Source: Salinarimonas sp046292825
Lineage (GTDB): Bacteria; Pseudomonadota; Alphaproteobacteria; Rhizobiales; Beijerinckiaceae
Direction: 5' to 3'
DNA: 64,000 bases
Assembly: GCF_046292825.1 (NCBI RefSeq)
Contig: NZ_JBKBQG010000001.1
Coordinates: 248,001-312,000 of the forward strand
Shown: one piece after another, positions 44,529 to 52,663 of the stretch
How positions within the stretch are numbered: position 1 is the stretch's first letter
Layout of the letters: the number at the start of each line of letters is the position of its first letter
The notes under the pieces: model-generated
What the model saw: the letters and a program-made list of their open reading frames with translations, nothing else
What the model was told of the DNA's origin: nothing
Database searches by the model: none
Program-made: the position numbers and the translations under genes

Positions 44529-45929
44529 TCAGTAGCGGTAATGCTCCGGCTTGAACGGCCCCGTCTCCTTGACGCCGATATAGGACGCCTGGTCCGGGCG
44601 CAGCTTGGAGAGCTTGGCGCCGATCTTCTCGAGGTGGAGCATCGCGACCTTCTCGTCGAGGTGCTTCGGGAGCACGTAGACCTTGTTCTCGTACTTGCCC
44701 TGGTTCGTCCACAGCTCGATCTGGGCGAGCGTCTGGTTCGTGAAGGAGGCCGACATCACGAAGGAGGGGTGCCCCATCGCGTTGCCGAGATTCACGAGAC
44801 GGCCCTCGGACAGGAGGATGATGCGCTTGCCGTCGGGGAACTCGATCTCGTCGACCTGCGGCTTGATGTTGTCCCACTTGAAGTTCTTCAGGGCGGCCAC
44901 CTGGATCTCGTTGTCGAAATGGCCGATGTTGCACACGATCGCGCGGTCCTTCATGGCGCGCATGTGGTCGATCGTGATGACGTCCTTGTTGCCGGTGGCG
45001 GTGACGAAGATGTCGGCGCGCGGGGCGGCGTCCTCCATCGTCACGACCTCGTAGCCCTCCATCGCCGCCTGCAGGGCGCAGATCGGGTCGATCTCGGAGA
45101 CCATCACGCGGCAGCCGGCCTGGCGCAGCGAGGCGGCCGAGCCCTTGCCGACGTCGCCGTAGCCCGCGACCATGGCGACCTTGCCGGCCATCATCACGTC
45201 GGTGCCGCGGCGGATGCCGTCGACGAGCGACTCGCGGCAGCCGTAGAGATTGTCGAACTTCGACTTCGTGACCGAATCGTTCACGTTGATCGCCGGGAAG
45301 AGCAGCTTGCCCTCCTTGGCCATGATGTAGAGCCGGTGCACGCCCGTCGTCGTCTCCTCGGAGACGCCCTTGATCGAGGCGGCGAGCTCGTTGAACCAGC
45401 CCTTCGGCTTCTCGGCGAGGAGCCGCTGGATCAGCGCGAAGAGGATCTCCTCCTCCTCCGAGCCCGGGCTCTTCAGGAAGGCCGTGTCGCCGTCCTCGGC
45501 GCGCTTGCCGAGATGGACGAGCATGGTGGCGTCGCCGCCGTCGTCGAGGATCATGTTGGGCATGCCGCCGCCGTGCCACTCGAACAGCTTGGCGGTGTAG
45601 TCCCAGTAATCGACGAGGCTCTCGCCCTTCCAGGCGAAGACCGGGATGCCTGCGGCGGCGATGGCGGCCGCGGCGTGGTCCTGCGTCGAATAGATGTTGC
45701 ACGACACCCAGCGGATGTCGGCGCCGAGCGCCTTGAGCGTCTCGATGAGCACCGCCGTCTGAATGGTCATGTGCAGCGAGCCCGCGATGCGCGCGCCCTT
45801 CAGGGGCTGCTGCGCGCCGTATTCCTCGCGCACGGCCATGAGGCCGGGCATCTCGGTCTCGGCGATGGAGATCTCCTTGCGGCCCCAGCCGGCGAGCGAG
45901 ATGTCCTTGACGATGTAATCCTGGGTCAT
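44529..45929 (-). CDS. ahcY: Adenosylhomocysteinase
   Basis: This 466-residue NAD-dependent enzyme splits S-adenosylhomocysteine into adenosine and homocysteine, clearing the methyltransferase inhibitor. It has the N-terminal DISLAGWGRKEISIAETEMP, the catalytic NVNDSVTKSKFDNLYGCRES, the Rossmann motif VAGYGDVGKGSAASLRQAG and the C-terminal KPEHYRY. The long insertion between about 145 and 190 typical of bacterial forms is present. The ATG at 45929 gives the usual MTQDYIVKD start. The dyad at 45994-46015 probably controls it. Confidence 0.97.
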   Translation of the reverse strand: MTQDYIVKDISLAGWGRKEISIAETEMPGLMAVREEYGAQQPLKGARIAGSLHMTIQTAVLIETLKALGADIRWVSCNIYSTQDHAAAAIAAAGIPVFAWKGESLVDYWDYTAKLFEWHGGGMPNMILDDGGDATMLVHLGKRAEDGDTAFLKSPGSEEEEILFALIQRLLAEKPKGWFNELAASIKGVSEETTTGVHRLYIMAKEGKLLFPAINVNDSVTKSKFDNLYGCRESLVDGIRRGTDVMMAGKVAMVAGYGDVGKGSAASLRQAGCRVMVSEIDPICALQAAMEGYEVVTMEDAAPRADIFVTATGNKDVITIDHMRAMKDRAIVCNIGHFDNEIQVAALKNFKWDNIKPQVDEIEFPDGKRIILLSEGRLVNLGNAMGHPSFVMSASFTNQTLAQIELWTNQGKYENKVYVLPKHLDEKVAMLHLEKIGAKLSKLRPDQASYIGVKETGPFKPEHYRY

Positions 45930-45993
45930 GACGTGTCGGCTCCTGATCCGTCTCGCGGCTCGTGTAGCAGAGACGGGCGCGGGATGCAATCAA

Positions 45994-46015
45994 GATATAA
46001 AGATGTCTTTATGTC
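45994..46015 (-). promoter_or_regulatory. ArsR/SahR-like operator upstream of ahcY
   Basis: A 22-bp dyad has arms GATATAAAGA and TCTTTATGTC, which match at 9 of 10 paired positions around a TG centre. It stands out from surrounding GC-rich DNA, 65 bases before ahcY, and overlaps the last codons of the neighbouring exporter gene. SahR, an ArsR-family repressor that senses S-adenosylhomocysteine, is known to control ahcY and methionine-cycle genes in Proteobacteria through AT-rich dyads. The assignment to SahR is inference. A CCGTCTC/GAGACGG hairpin (45948-45976) lies in the leader. Confidence 0.68.
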
Positions 46016-47214
46016 TTCTCCCGCAGCCCGATCTGGAGAGCGAGCGCGGCGAGGCCGAGCGCGGCGATCGCGGCCGGCAGCGCGATCGGCGTAAGCGCGA
46101 TCGCCCAGCCGACGCCGATGCCGACGAGGGCGGCGAGGCTCATCTGGACGATGCCGAGGAGCGAGGAGGCCGCGCCCGCGCGGTCCGGGAAGGGCTGCAT
46201 CGCGCTCGCCACCGCCTGCGGCATGGTGAGCCCCACACCCATCCCGTAGAGCGCCATCGGCACGGTCAGCGCGAGCGAGGACGGCGGGCCCGCGAGGACG
46301 AGCGCGAGCATCGCGCACCCGCCGATCGCCAAGGCCGCCGTGCCGAGCCGGATCGTGCCCGCGAGCCCGCGGCGCGGCACCACGATCTGCGCGATCACGG
46401 TTCCCGCGATGTAGCCGCACACGACGAAGGCGAAGGACAGCCCGTAGGCGAGCGGATCGAGCCCGTAGACGCCCTGCAGCACGAAGCTCGAGCCCGAGAT
46501 GAAGGCGAACAGGCCCGCATAGGTGATCGCGGTCAGCGCCACCGCGAGGCGGTAGCCCGCATGGCCCATCAGCCCCGAGAACCCGCGCAGGATCGCCCGC
46601 GCCGAGAGCGGGGTGGGGTCGCGCCGGCGCAGCGTCTCGGGGAGCCCCGCGAGCGCGACCGCGGCGAGGATCGCCCCGAAGACGCCGATCGCGAGAAAGA
46701 GCGCCCGCCATCCCGTCGCCTGGTAGACGAGCCCGCCGAGGACGGGGGCGATCGCGGGCACGAGGCCCATGATCGTGCCCATCCGCGACAATTCGCGCCC
46801 CGCCCGCGGCCCCTCGTAGAGATCGCGCACGATGGCGCGCGCGAGCACGATCGGCCCCGACGCCCCGAGCGCCTGGAGGAAGCGGGCGGCCGAGAGCACC
46901 TCGATGCTCGGCGCCAGCGCGCAGGCGATGGTGGCTGCGACGAACAGGAGGAGGCCGAAGGCGAGCGCGGGCCGCCGTCCGACCCGGTCCGAGACCGGGC
47001 CGTAGAGGAATTGCCCGCAGGCGAAGCCGATCAGGAAGGCGGAGAGCGTGAACTGCGTCGCCGGCACCGAAGCGTCGAGCGCCTGCGCGATCGTCGGCAG
47101 CGCCGGCAGGTACATGTCGGTCGAAAGCGGGCCCAGAGCGGTGAGGAGCGCGAGCGTCGCGGTGAGCGCGAGCGTGTCGGGGCGCAGGAAACGCGCCTTG
47201 ATCGTGGTCTGCAT
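46009..47214 (-). CDS. Bcr/CflA-family multidrug MFS exporter
   Basis: This 401-residue, 12-helix proton-coupled exporter has the DHA1 Bcr/CflA signatures LGPLSTDMYLPALPTIAQAL in helix 1 and GQFLYGPVSDRVGRRPALAF (A-motif). GASGPIVLARAIVRDLY (helix 4 region) and APVLGGLVYQATGWRALF (C-motif) follow. Family members export drugs such as bicyclomycin and cysteine-related compounds. The ATG at 47214 overlaps the metallopeptidase stop in TGATG. The 3' end carries the ahcY operator. Confidence 0.93.
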   Translation of the reverse strand: MQTTIKARFLRPDTLALTATLALLTALGPLSTDMYLPALPTIAQALDASVPATQFTLSAFLIGFACGQFLYGPVSDRVGRRPALAFGLLLFVAATIACALAPSIEVLSAARFLQALGASGPIVLARAIVRDLYEGPRAGRELSRMGTIMGLVPAIAPVLGGLVYQATGWRALFLAIGVFGAILAAVALAGLPETLRRRDPTPLSARAILRGFSGLMGHAGYRLAVALTAITYAGLFAFISGSSFVLQGVYGLDPLAYGLSFAFVVCGYIAGTVIAQIVVPRRGLAGTIRLGTAALAIGGCAMLALVLAGPPSSLALTVPMALYGMGVGLTMPQAVASAMQPFPDRAGAASSLLGIVQMSLAALVGIGVGWAIALTPIALPAAIAALGLAALALQIGLREKT

Positions 47215-48017
47215 CAAGCGCCGTACCGATAGAGCTCCGCCCCGTGGCGCGTGAGCCAGGCCTCGGCCTCCTTCAGCCGGGGGCACAGGCTCTCGGCGAG
47301 GCGCCAGAAGCGGTGGGAATGGTTCATCTCCTTGAGATGCGCGACCTCGTGGGCGGCGAGGTAGTCGAGCACGAAGGCAGGCGCCATGATCAGGCGCCAG
47401 GAGAAGGAGAGATGTCCCTTCGCCGAGCACGAGCCCCAGCGGCTGCGGGTGTCGCGCAAGGTGATCTTGCGGGCGGGGATGCCGAGACGCGCGGTGTGGC
47501 GGGCGACCGCCTCGGCGAGATCGCGCGTCGCCTCGCGGCGCAGGAAATCGCGCACGCGGCTCTGCACCACGAGCGGGTCGCAGGCGACGAGGAGGACGGG
47601 CGCGCCCGTTTCGTCCGTGTTCACCCTCACCGGCGCGCGCGGCCCCGCGACATGCACGATGCGATGGGGCACTCCGCGAACGGGCACGAGCGCGCCCGCG
47701 ACGAAGGCGACGCGCTCGGGAAGCTTGGCGACGCGCGTCGCGATCCAGCCGGCATGCGCCTCGACGAAGCGCGTCACCGCCTGATGCGCCACCGACTGAG
47801 GCACCGTCGCCACCACCTCGCCCGTCGCGCTCGAGACGCGCAACGTCAGCCGCCGCGCCCGCGCGCTGCGCTTCAAGGCCACCTCGTAGCGGGTGCCGGC
47901 ATGCGCGACCGTGATCCGGTCCGGCTGCGGCGCCCGTCGGAACAAAAGCGGGATTCGCATGAGCCGGAGCATGCCCGCGCGGGGTCGCGGGCACAAGCGG
48001 GAGGGGAGCGCGTTCAC
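47214..48017 (-). CDS. YgjP/DUF45-type zinc metallopeptidase
   Basis: This M48-like metalloprotein of up to 267 residues has the zinc motif AAHEVAHLKEMNHSHRFW and the upstream family block TRSRWGSCSAKGHLSFSWRL. The start is uncertain. A GTG at 48017 overlaps the preceding stop as GTGA, which suits coupling, while ATGs at 47972 and 47960 begin closer to the conserved region. The physiological substrate is unknown; the family is often compared with SprT and with peptidases near type I restriction genes. Confidence 0.9.
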   Translation of the reverse strand: MNALPSRLCPRPRAGMLRLMRIPLLFRRAPQPDRITVAHAGTRYEVALKRSARARRLTLRVSSATGEVVATVPQSVAHQAVTRFVEAHAGWIATRVAKLPERVAFVAGALVPVRGVPHRIVHVAGPRAPVRVNTDETGAPVLLVACDPLVVQSRVRDFLRREATRDLAEAVARHTARLGIPARKITLRDTRSRWGSCSAKGHLSFSWRLIMAPAFVLDYLAAHEVAHLKEMNHSHRFWRLAESLCPRLKEAEAWLTRHGAELYRYGA

Positions 48018-48217
48018 GCGCGGTCGCGATAACCCCTGGGATCGGCGCCTTTCGCGAGCCCCGCGAGCCGCTCCTTCAACGGCACGGGGACGATCAGCAC
48101 GCCGCTGCTCTTGGGCACGACAGCGCAGGTCTGGCCGGGCTTCCGGCCGCGGGCGCTCCGGACGACCTCGGGGATCTCGATCTCGTCGGTCGGTGACAGA
48201 ATCGTCGTCGCGGCCAT
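48014..48217 (-). CDS. AbrB/MazE/SpoVT-type protein (possible orphan antitoxin)
   Basis: This 67-residue swapped-hairpin DNA-binding protein begins MAATTILSPTDEIEIPEVVR and continues KPGQTCAVVPKSSGVLIVPV, the usual beta-alpha-beta pattern. No PIN or MazF toxin gene follows; instead the metallopeptidase gene overlaps its stop by GTGA. It may be an antitoxin that lost its toxin, or a local regulator of the metallopeptidase-exporter unit. It diverges from lysS. Confidence 0.82.
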   Translation of the reverse strand: MAATTILSPTDEIEIPEVVRSARGRKPGQTCAVVPKSSGVLIVPVPLKERLAGLAKGADPRGYRDRA

Positions 48218-48393
48218 CGTCGCTCGCCTCTCGTGCCGGAGCCGCAACCTTACGCCTCGTCCGCGTCAGCGGACAAGGACGCCCGCCCCCTCCCCGAGTT
48301 GACGCCCCCCGGCGCCCGGCATTAAGCCCTTCCCCTTCGACGCGCCCGTGTCGACACTATGTATCGGCTCTTGCCCATCAGGCGGACAGACCC

Positions 48394-50079
48394 ATGATCG
48401 ATCGCGACGCCCTCGCCTCTGCCGGCGCCTGGCCTTTCGAGGAGGCGCGCAAGCTCCTCGCGCGGATGGAGCGCACGGGCAAGAAGGAGGTCCTGTTCGA
48501 GACCGGCTACGGGCCCTCTGGCCTGCCGCATATCGGCACTTTCGGCGAGGTCGCGCGCACCACCATGGTCCGCAACGCCTTTCGCGCGCTCACGGACGAC
48601 GCGATCCCGACGCGGCTCGTCGCCTTCTCCGACGACATGGACGGGCTGCGCAAGGTGCCCGACGGGGTGCCCAATCCCGACATGCTGCGCGGCGCGCTCG
48701 GGCTGCCGCTGACGAAGGTGCCGGACCCCTTCGGCACGCACGAGAGCTTCGGGCATCACAACAACGCCCGGCTTCGCGCCTTCCTCGACCGCTTCGGCTT
48801 CGAATACGAGTTCCTCTCGGCGAGCGAATGCTACCGCTCCGGCCGGTTCGACGCCGTGCTGCTCCGCGTGCTCGAGCGCTACGACGCGGTGATGGGCGTG
48901 ATGCTGCCGACGCTGCGCGACGAGCGGCGGGCGACCTACTCGCCCTTCCTGCCGATCCACCCTGAGACCGGCATCGTCATGCAGGTGCCCGTCGAGGAGC
49001 GGAACCTGTCGGCCGGCACCATCGTCTGGCGCGATCCCGAGAGCGGCGCGCGCTACGAGACGAAGGTGACCGGCGGGGCGGCGAAGCTGCAATGGAAGCC
49101 CGATTGGGCGATGCGCTGGGTCGCGCTCGGCGTCGATTACGAGATGGCCGGCAAGGACCTCATCGATTCCGTCAAGGTCTCCGGCGAGATCGCCCGCGTG
49201 CTGGGCGCCGAGCCGCCGGAGGGCTTCAATTACGAGCTCTTCCTCGACGAGAACGGGCAGAAGATCTCGAAGTCGAAGGGCAACGGGCTCACCATCGACG
49301 AATGGCTCTCCTACGGCACGCAGGAGAGCCTCGCGCTCTACATGTACAACCGCCCGCGCGAAGCCAAGCGCCTGTTCTTCGACGTGATCCCCAAGCACGT
49401 CGACGAATATCTCTCGTTCCTCGAGCGCTACCAGAAGCAGGACGCGAAGAGCCGGCTCTCGAACCCCGTCTGGCACATCCACGGCGGCAACCCGCCCGCG
49501 CCCGAGACGGTGGAGAGCGGGGGCGGCAACGCGCCGCCGGCGCAGATCACCTTCGGCATGCTCCTGAACCTCGTCGCGGTGGCGCAGGCGCAGGAACCCG
49601 GTCTCCTGTGGGCCTTCATCCGCCGCTACGCGCCCTCGGCCTCGCCCCAAACGCATCCGCGGCTCGACGAGCTCGTCGGCCTCGCGGTGCGCTATTACCG
49701 CGATTTCGTGCGGCCGGCGAAGCGCTACCGCGCGCCGACCGACGCCGAGCGCAAGGCGCTCGAGGAACTCGACGCGGCGCTCGCCGCCCACGAGGGCTCG
49801 ACCGACGCGGCCGCGCTCCAGGACGTCGTCTACGAGGTCGGCCGCACGCATTTCCCGGACATGTCCGGCAAGTCGAAGAGCCCCGACGGGCGGCCGGGCG
49901 TCTCGCTCGCCTGGTTCGCGACGCTCTACCAGATCCTGCTCGGCGAGGAGCGCGGCCCCCGCTTCGGCTCCTTCGTCGCCCTCTACGGCGTCGCCGAGAC
50001 GCGGGCGCTGATCGAAAAGGCGCTCACGGGCGCCCTCATCGCCGAGCACGAGGCCTTCCTCGCGAAGCGGGGCGGGTGA
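48394..50079 (+). CDS. lysS: Lysyl-tRNA synthetase, class I
   Basis: This 561-residue class I (LysK-type) enzyme charges tRNA-Lys. The HIGH motif is PHIGT (45-49) within GPSGLPHIGTFGEVARTTMV, and the KMSKS motif is KISKSKGN (about 290). The archaeal-type form is shared by most alphaproteobacteria in place of class II LysS. The start at 48394 directly precedes the conserved N-terminus. Repeat copy B begins 17 bases after the stop. Confidence 0.96.
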   Translation: MIDRDALASAGAWPFEEARKLLARMERTGKKEVLFETGYGPSGLPHIGTFGEVARTTMVRNAFRALTDDAIPTRLVAFSDDMDGLRKVPDGVPNPDMLRGALGLPLTKVPDPFGTHESFGHHNNARLRAFLDRFGFEYEFLSASECYRSGRFDAVLLRVLERYDAVMGVMLPTLRDERRATYSPFLPIHPETGIVMQVPVEERNLSAGTIVWRDPESGARYETKVTGGAAKLQWKPDWAMRWVALGVDYEMAGKDLIDSVKVSGEIARVLGAEPPEGFNYELFLDENGQKISKSKGNGLTIDEWLSYGTQESLALYMYNRPREAKRLFFDVIPKHVDEYLSFLERYQKQDAKSRLSNPVWHIHGGNPPAPETVESGGGNAPPAQITFGMLLNLVAVAQAQEPGLLWAFIRRYAPSASPQTHPRLDELVGLAVRYYRDFVRPAKRYRAPTDAERKALEELDAALAAHEGSTDAAALQDVVYEVGRTHFPDMSGKSKSPDGRPGVSLAWFATLYQILLGEERGPRFGSFVALYGVAETRALIEKALTGALIAEHEAFLAKRGG

Positions 50080-50095
50080 GTCTTACGGGTTGTCC

Positions 50096-50270
50096 GTCAT
50101 TCCGGGGCGCGAAGCGAGCCCGGAACCCAGATCCACGACGTTGGAGGAGCAGCCTGTAGGCTGCGTCCTTCGACGTCTCGGCGTGCTTCGGTTGCGGAGC
50201 GAGCGCGCATGCGCGCTCGAACGAGCGTCGGGAGTCTGGATTCCGGGCTCGCTTCGCGCCCCGGAATGAC
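50096..50270 (+). repeat. Dispersed palindromic element, copy B (175 bp)
   Basis: The ends, internal GCAGCCTGTAGGCTGC and GAGCGCGCATGCGCGCTC palindromes, length and orientation are the same as copy A at 28267. It lies between lysS and glyS. Beyond the right end, the DNA near 50300 (CTCTGAGGGGAAGGAG) is the complement of that left of copy C, so the element may be longer than its obvious core. Confidence 0.92.
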
Positions 50271-50420
50271 GGCGTGGAGGTTCGATGAGAGAGATTCACA
50301 AACTCTGAGGGGAAGGAGAAGGGCGGCGGGGCGGCCGTTGCCTTCCCCTTGCGCTCTCCGGCTCGCCCGCGTAGAGCGCTGCGGGAAGAGACGTCCCCAG
50401 AGCGCCCGAGAAAGACCGCG

Positions 50421-52502
50421 ATGCCCGACCTCCTGATCGAGCTCTTCTCCGAGGAGATCCCCGCGCGCATGCAGCGCAAGGCGGGCGAGGATTTGCGGCG
50501 GCTCGTGACCGACGCGCTCGTCGAGGGCGGCTATCTCTACGAGGGCGCGGCCGTGTTCACGGGGCCCCGCCGCATCGCGCTCCATGTCGCCGGGTTGCCC
50601 GCCAAGGGCAAGGACGTGCGCGAGGAGCGCAAAGGGCCGCGCGTCGGCGCGCCCGAACAGGCGCTCCAGGGCTTCCTCAAGAGCGCCGGCCTCGCCTCGA
50701 TCGAGGAGGCGCAGGTCCAGTCCGATCCGAAGAAGGGCGATTTCTACGTCGCGATCGTCGAGCGGCCCGGCCGCCCCACGCAGGAGGCGCTCGCCGAGAT
50801 CCTGCCCGGAGTGATCCGCCGCTTCCCCTGGCCGAAATCCATGCGCTGGGGCGCGGCCTCCGCCGAGCCCGGCTCGCTCGCCTGGGTGCGCCCGCTGCGC
50901 GCGATCCTCGCGACCTTCGGCCCCGAGACCGAGGAACCGGAGGTGGTGCGCTTCAGCGTCGACGGCATCGAGAGCGGGGACGTGACCTACGGCCACCGCT
51001 TCCATGCGCCCGACGCGATCCGCGTGCGCCGGCTGGAGGACTGGGCGTCCTCGCTCGCCCGCGCGCACGTCGTGGTGGACGCCGCGCAACGCCGCGACGT
51101 CATCCTCCACGACGCCCGCGATCTCGCCTTCGCGCAGGGGCTCGAGCTCGTCGAGGACGAGGGGCTGCTCGAGGAGGTCGCCGGCCTCGTCGAATGGCCG
51201 GTCGTGCTGATGGGCCGCTTCGAGGAGGATTTCCTGGCGCTGCCGCCGGAGGTGATCCGCGCGACGATCCGCGCCAACCAGAAGTGCTTCGTCACCCGCG
51301 ACCGCGAGACCGGCCGCCTCTCGAACGCCTTTCTGCTCACCGCCAACATCGTCGCGACCGACGGCGGCGCGGCGATCGTCGCCGGCAACGAGCGGGTGGT
51401 CCGCGCCCGCCTCTCCGACGCGCGCTTCTTCTACGAGACCGACAAGGCGGTGGCGCTGGAAAAGCGGCTCGAAAAGCTCTCCGCCATCGTCTTCCACGAG
51501 AAGCTCGGGACCCAGGCCGAGCGCGTGGCGCGCATCGAGGCGCTGTCGCGCACGCTCGCGCCCCTCGTCGGCGCCGATCCGGAGGACGCCGCCCGCGCCG
51601 CACGCCTCGCCAAGGCCGATCTCGTGACCGAGATGGTCGGCGAGTTCCCCGAGCTGCAGGGCCTGATGGGGCGCTATTACGCCTCGCTGCAGGGCGAGAG
51701 CGAGGCGGTCGCCGCCGCCATCGAGGAGCATTACAAACCCGCCGGCCCCTCCGACCGGGTGCCGAACGCGCCGGTCTCCGTCGCGGTGGCGCTCGCCGAC
51801 AAGCTCGACGTCTTGGCCGGCTTCTGGGCGATCGACGAGAAGCCGACGGGGTCGAAGGACCCCTTCGCGCTGCGGCGCGCGGCGCTCGGCGTGATCCGGA
51901 TCGTCTTGGAGAACGGGCTGCGGCTGCGGCTCGCGCGCGTGCTCGAGAGCCTCGAGCCGTCCGTGCGCGCCGACGTCCTCGCCTTCTTCGCCGATCGCCT
52001 GAAGGTCCACCTGCGGGAGGAGGGCGCGCGGCACGATCTCATCGACGCCGTCTTCGCGCTGGACGACCAGGACGATCTCCTGATGATCGTGCGCCGGGTC
52101 GAGGCGCTCGGGCGGTTCCTGGAGACGGACGACGGCGCGAACCTGCTCGCGGGCTATCGGCGCGCGGCGAACATCCTGCGCATCGAGGAGAAGAAGGACG
52201 CGCGCGCCTACGACGAGGCGCCCGATCTCGCGCTCGTCGAGGCGCGCGGGCAGAGCGAGGAGAAGGCGCTCGTCGCCGCCCTCGCGCGCGCGGAGGAGGA
52301 GGCGCGCGCCGCGCTCGGGCGCGAGGATTTCGAGGGGGCCATGCGGGCGCTCTCCGTCCTGCGCGCGCCCGTCGACGCCTTCTTCGACGCGGTCACGGTG
52401 AACGCGGAGGACGCGGATCTGCGCGCCAACCGCCTGCGGCTCCTCGCTGCGCTGAGGCGCGCGATGCGAACGGTCGCGGATTTCGGCCAGATCCAGGCTT
52501 GA
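50421..52502 (+). CDS. glyS: Glycyl-tRNA synthetase beta subunit
   Basis: This 693-residue beta subunit of the alpha2-beta2 enzyme binds and selects tRNA-Gly; catalysis is in GlyQ. Typical blocks are MPDLLIELFSEEIPARMQRK, FTGPRRIALHV, EVIRATIRANQKCFV, RIEALSRTL and VALADKLDVLAGFWAIDEKP TGSKDPFALRR. The C-terminal anticodon-binding-like part ends near residue 690. No glyQ gene is adjacent in this window, which is somewhat unusual. The start at 50421 matches the family N-terminus. Confidence 0.96.
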   Translation: MPDLLIELFSEEIPARMQRKAGEDLRRLVTDALVEGGYLYEGAAVFTGPRRIALHVAGLPAKGKDVREERKGPRVGAPEQALQGFLKSAGLASIEEAQVQSDPKKGDFYVAIVERPGRPTQEALAEILPGVIRRFPWPKSMRWGAASAEPGSLAWVRPLRAILATFGPETEEPEVVRFSVDGIESGDVTYGHRFHAPDAIRVRRLEDWASSLARAHVVVDAAQRRDVILHDARDLAFAQGLELVEDEGLLEEVAGLVEWPVVLMGRFEEDFLALPPEVIRATIRANQKCFVTRDRETGRLSNAFLLTANIVATDGGAAIVAGNERVVRARLSDARFFYETDKAVALEKRLEKLSAIVFHEKLGTQAERVARIEALSRTLAPLVGADPEDAARAARLAKADLVTEMVGEFPELQGLMGRYYASLQGESEAVAAAIEEHYKPAGPSDRVPNAPVSVAVALADKLDVLAGFWAIDEKPTGSKDPFALRRAALGVIRIVLENGLRLRLARVLESLEPSVRADVLAFFADRLKVHLREEGARHDLIDAVFALDDQDDLLMIVRRVEALGRFLETDDGANLLAGYRRAANILRIEEKKDARAYDEAPDLALVEARGQSEEKALVAALARAEEEARAALGREDFEGAMRALSVLRAPVDAFFDAVTVNAEDADLRANRLRLLAALRRAMRTVADFGQIQA

Positions 52503-52663
52503 TCGAAGAGGCCTAGGTTAATAACCAAAGATTATAGTCGATGATCCGTGCGCATTTGTCGGCCCATCAATTTAGTCCCTTACGTTAAGCGAAATAAGCA
52601 AAACGACGCCGATTCCCGAATTCGCCCCAGGTGATTGCCGCCTCTCATTGCGCTATATTTGCG

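Noticed and set aside
45930..46008. An SAH riboswitch in the ahcY leader
   Set aside because: A single CCGTCTC/GAGACGG hairpin is present but the conserved SAH-aptamer core was not seen; the palindromic operator explains the region better.
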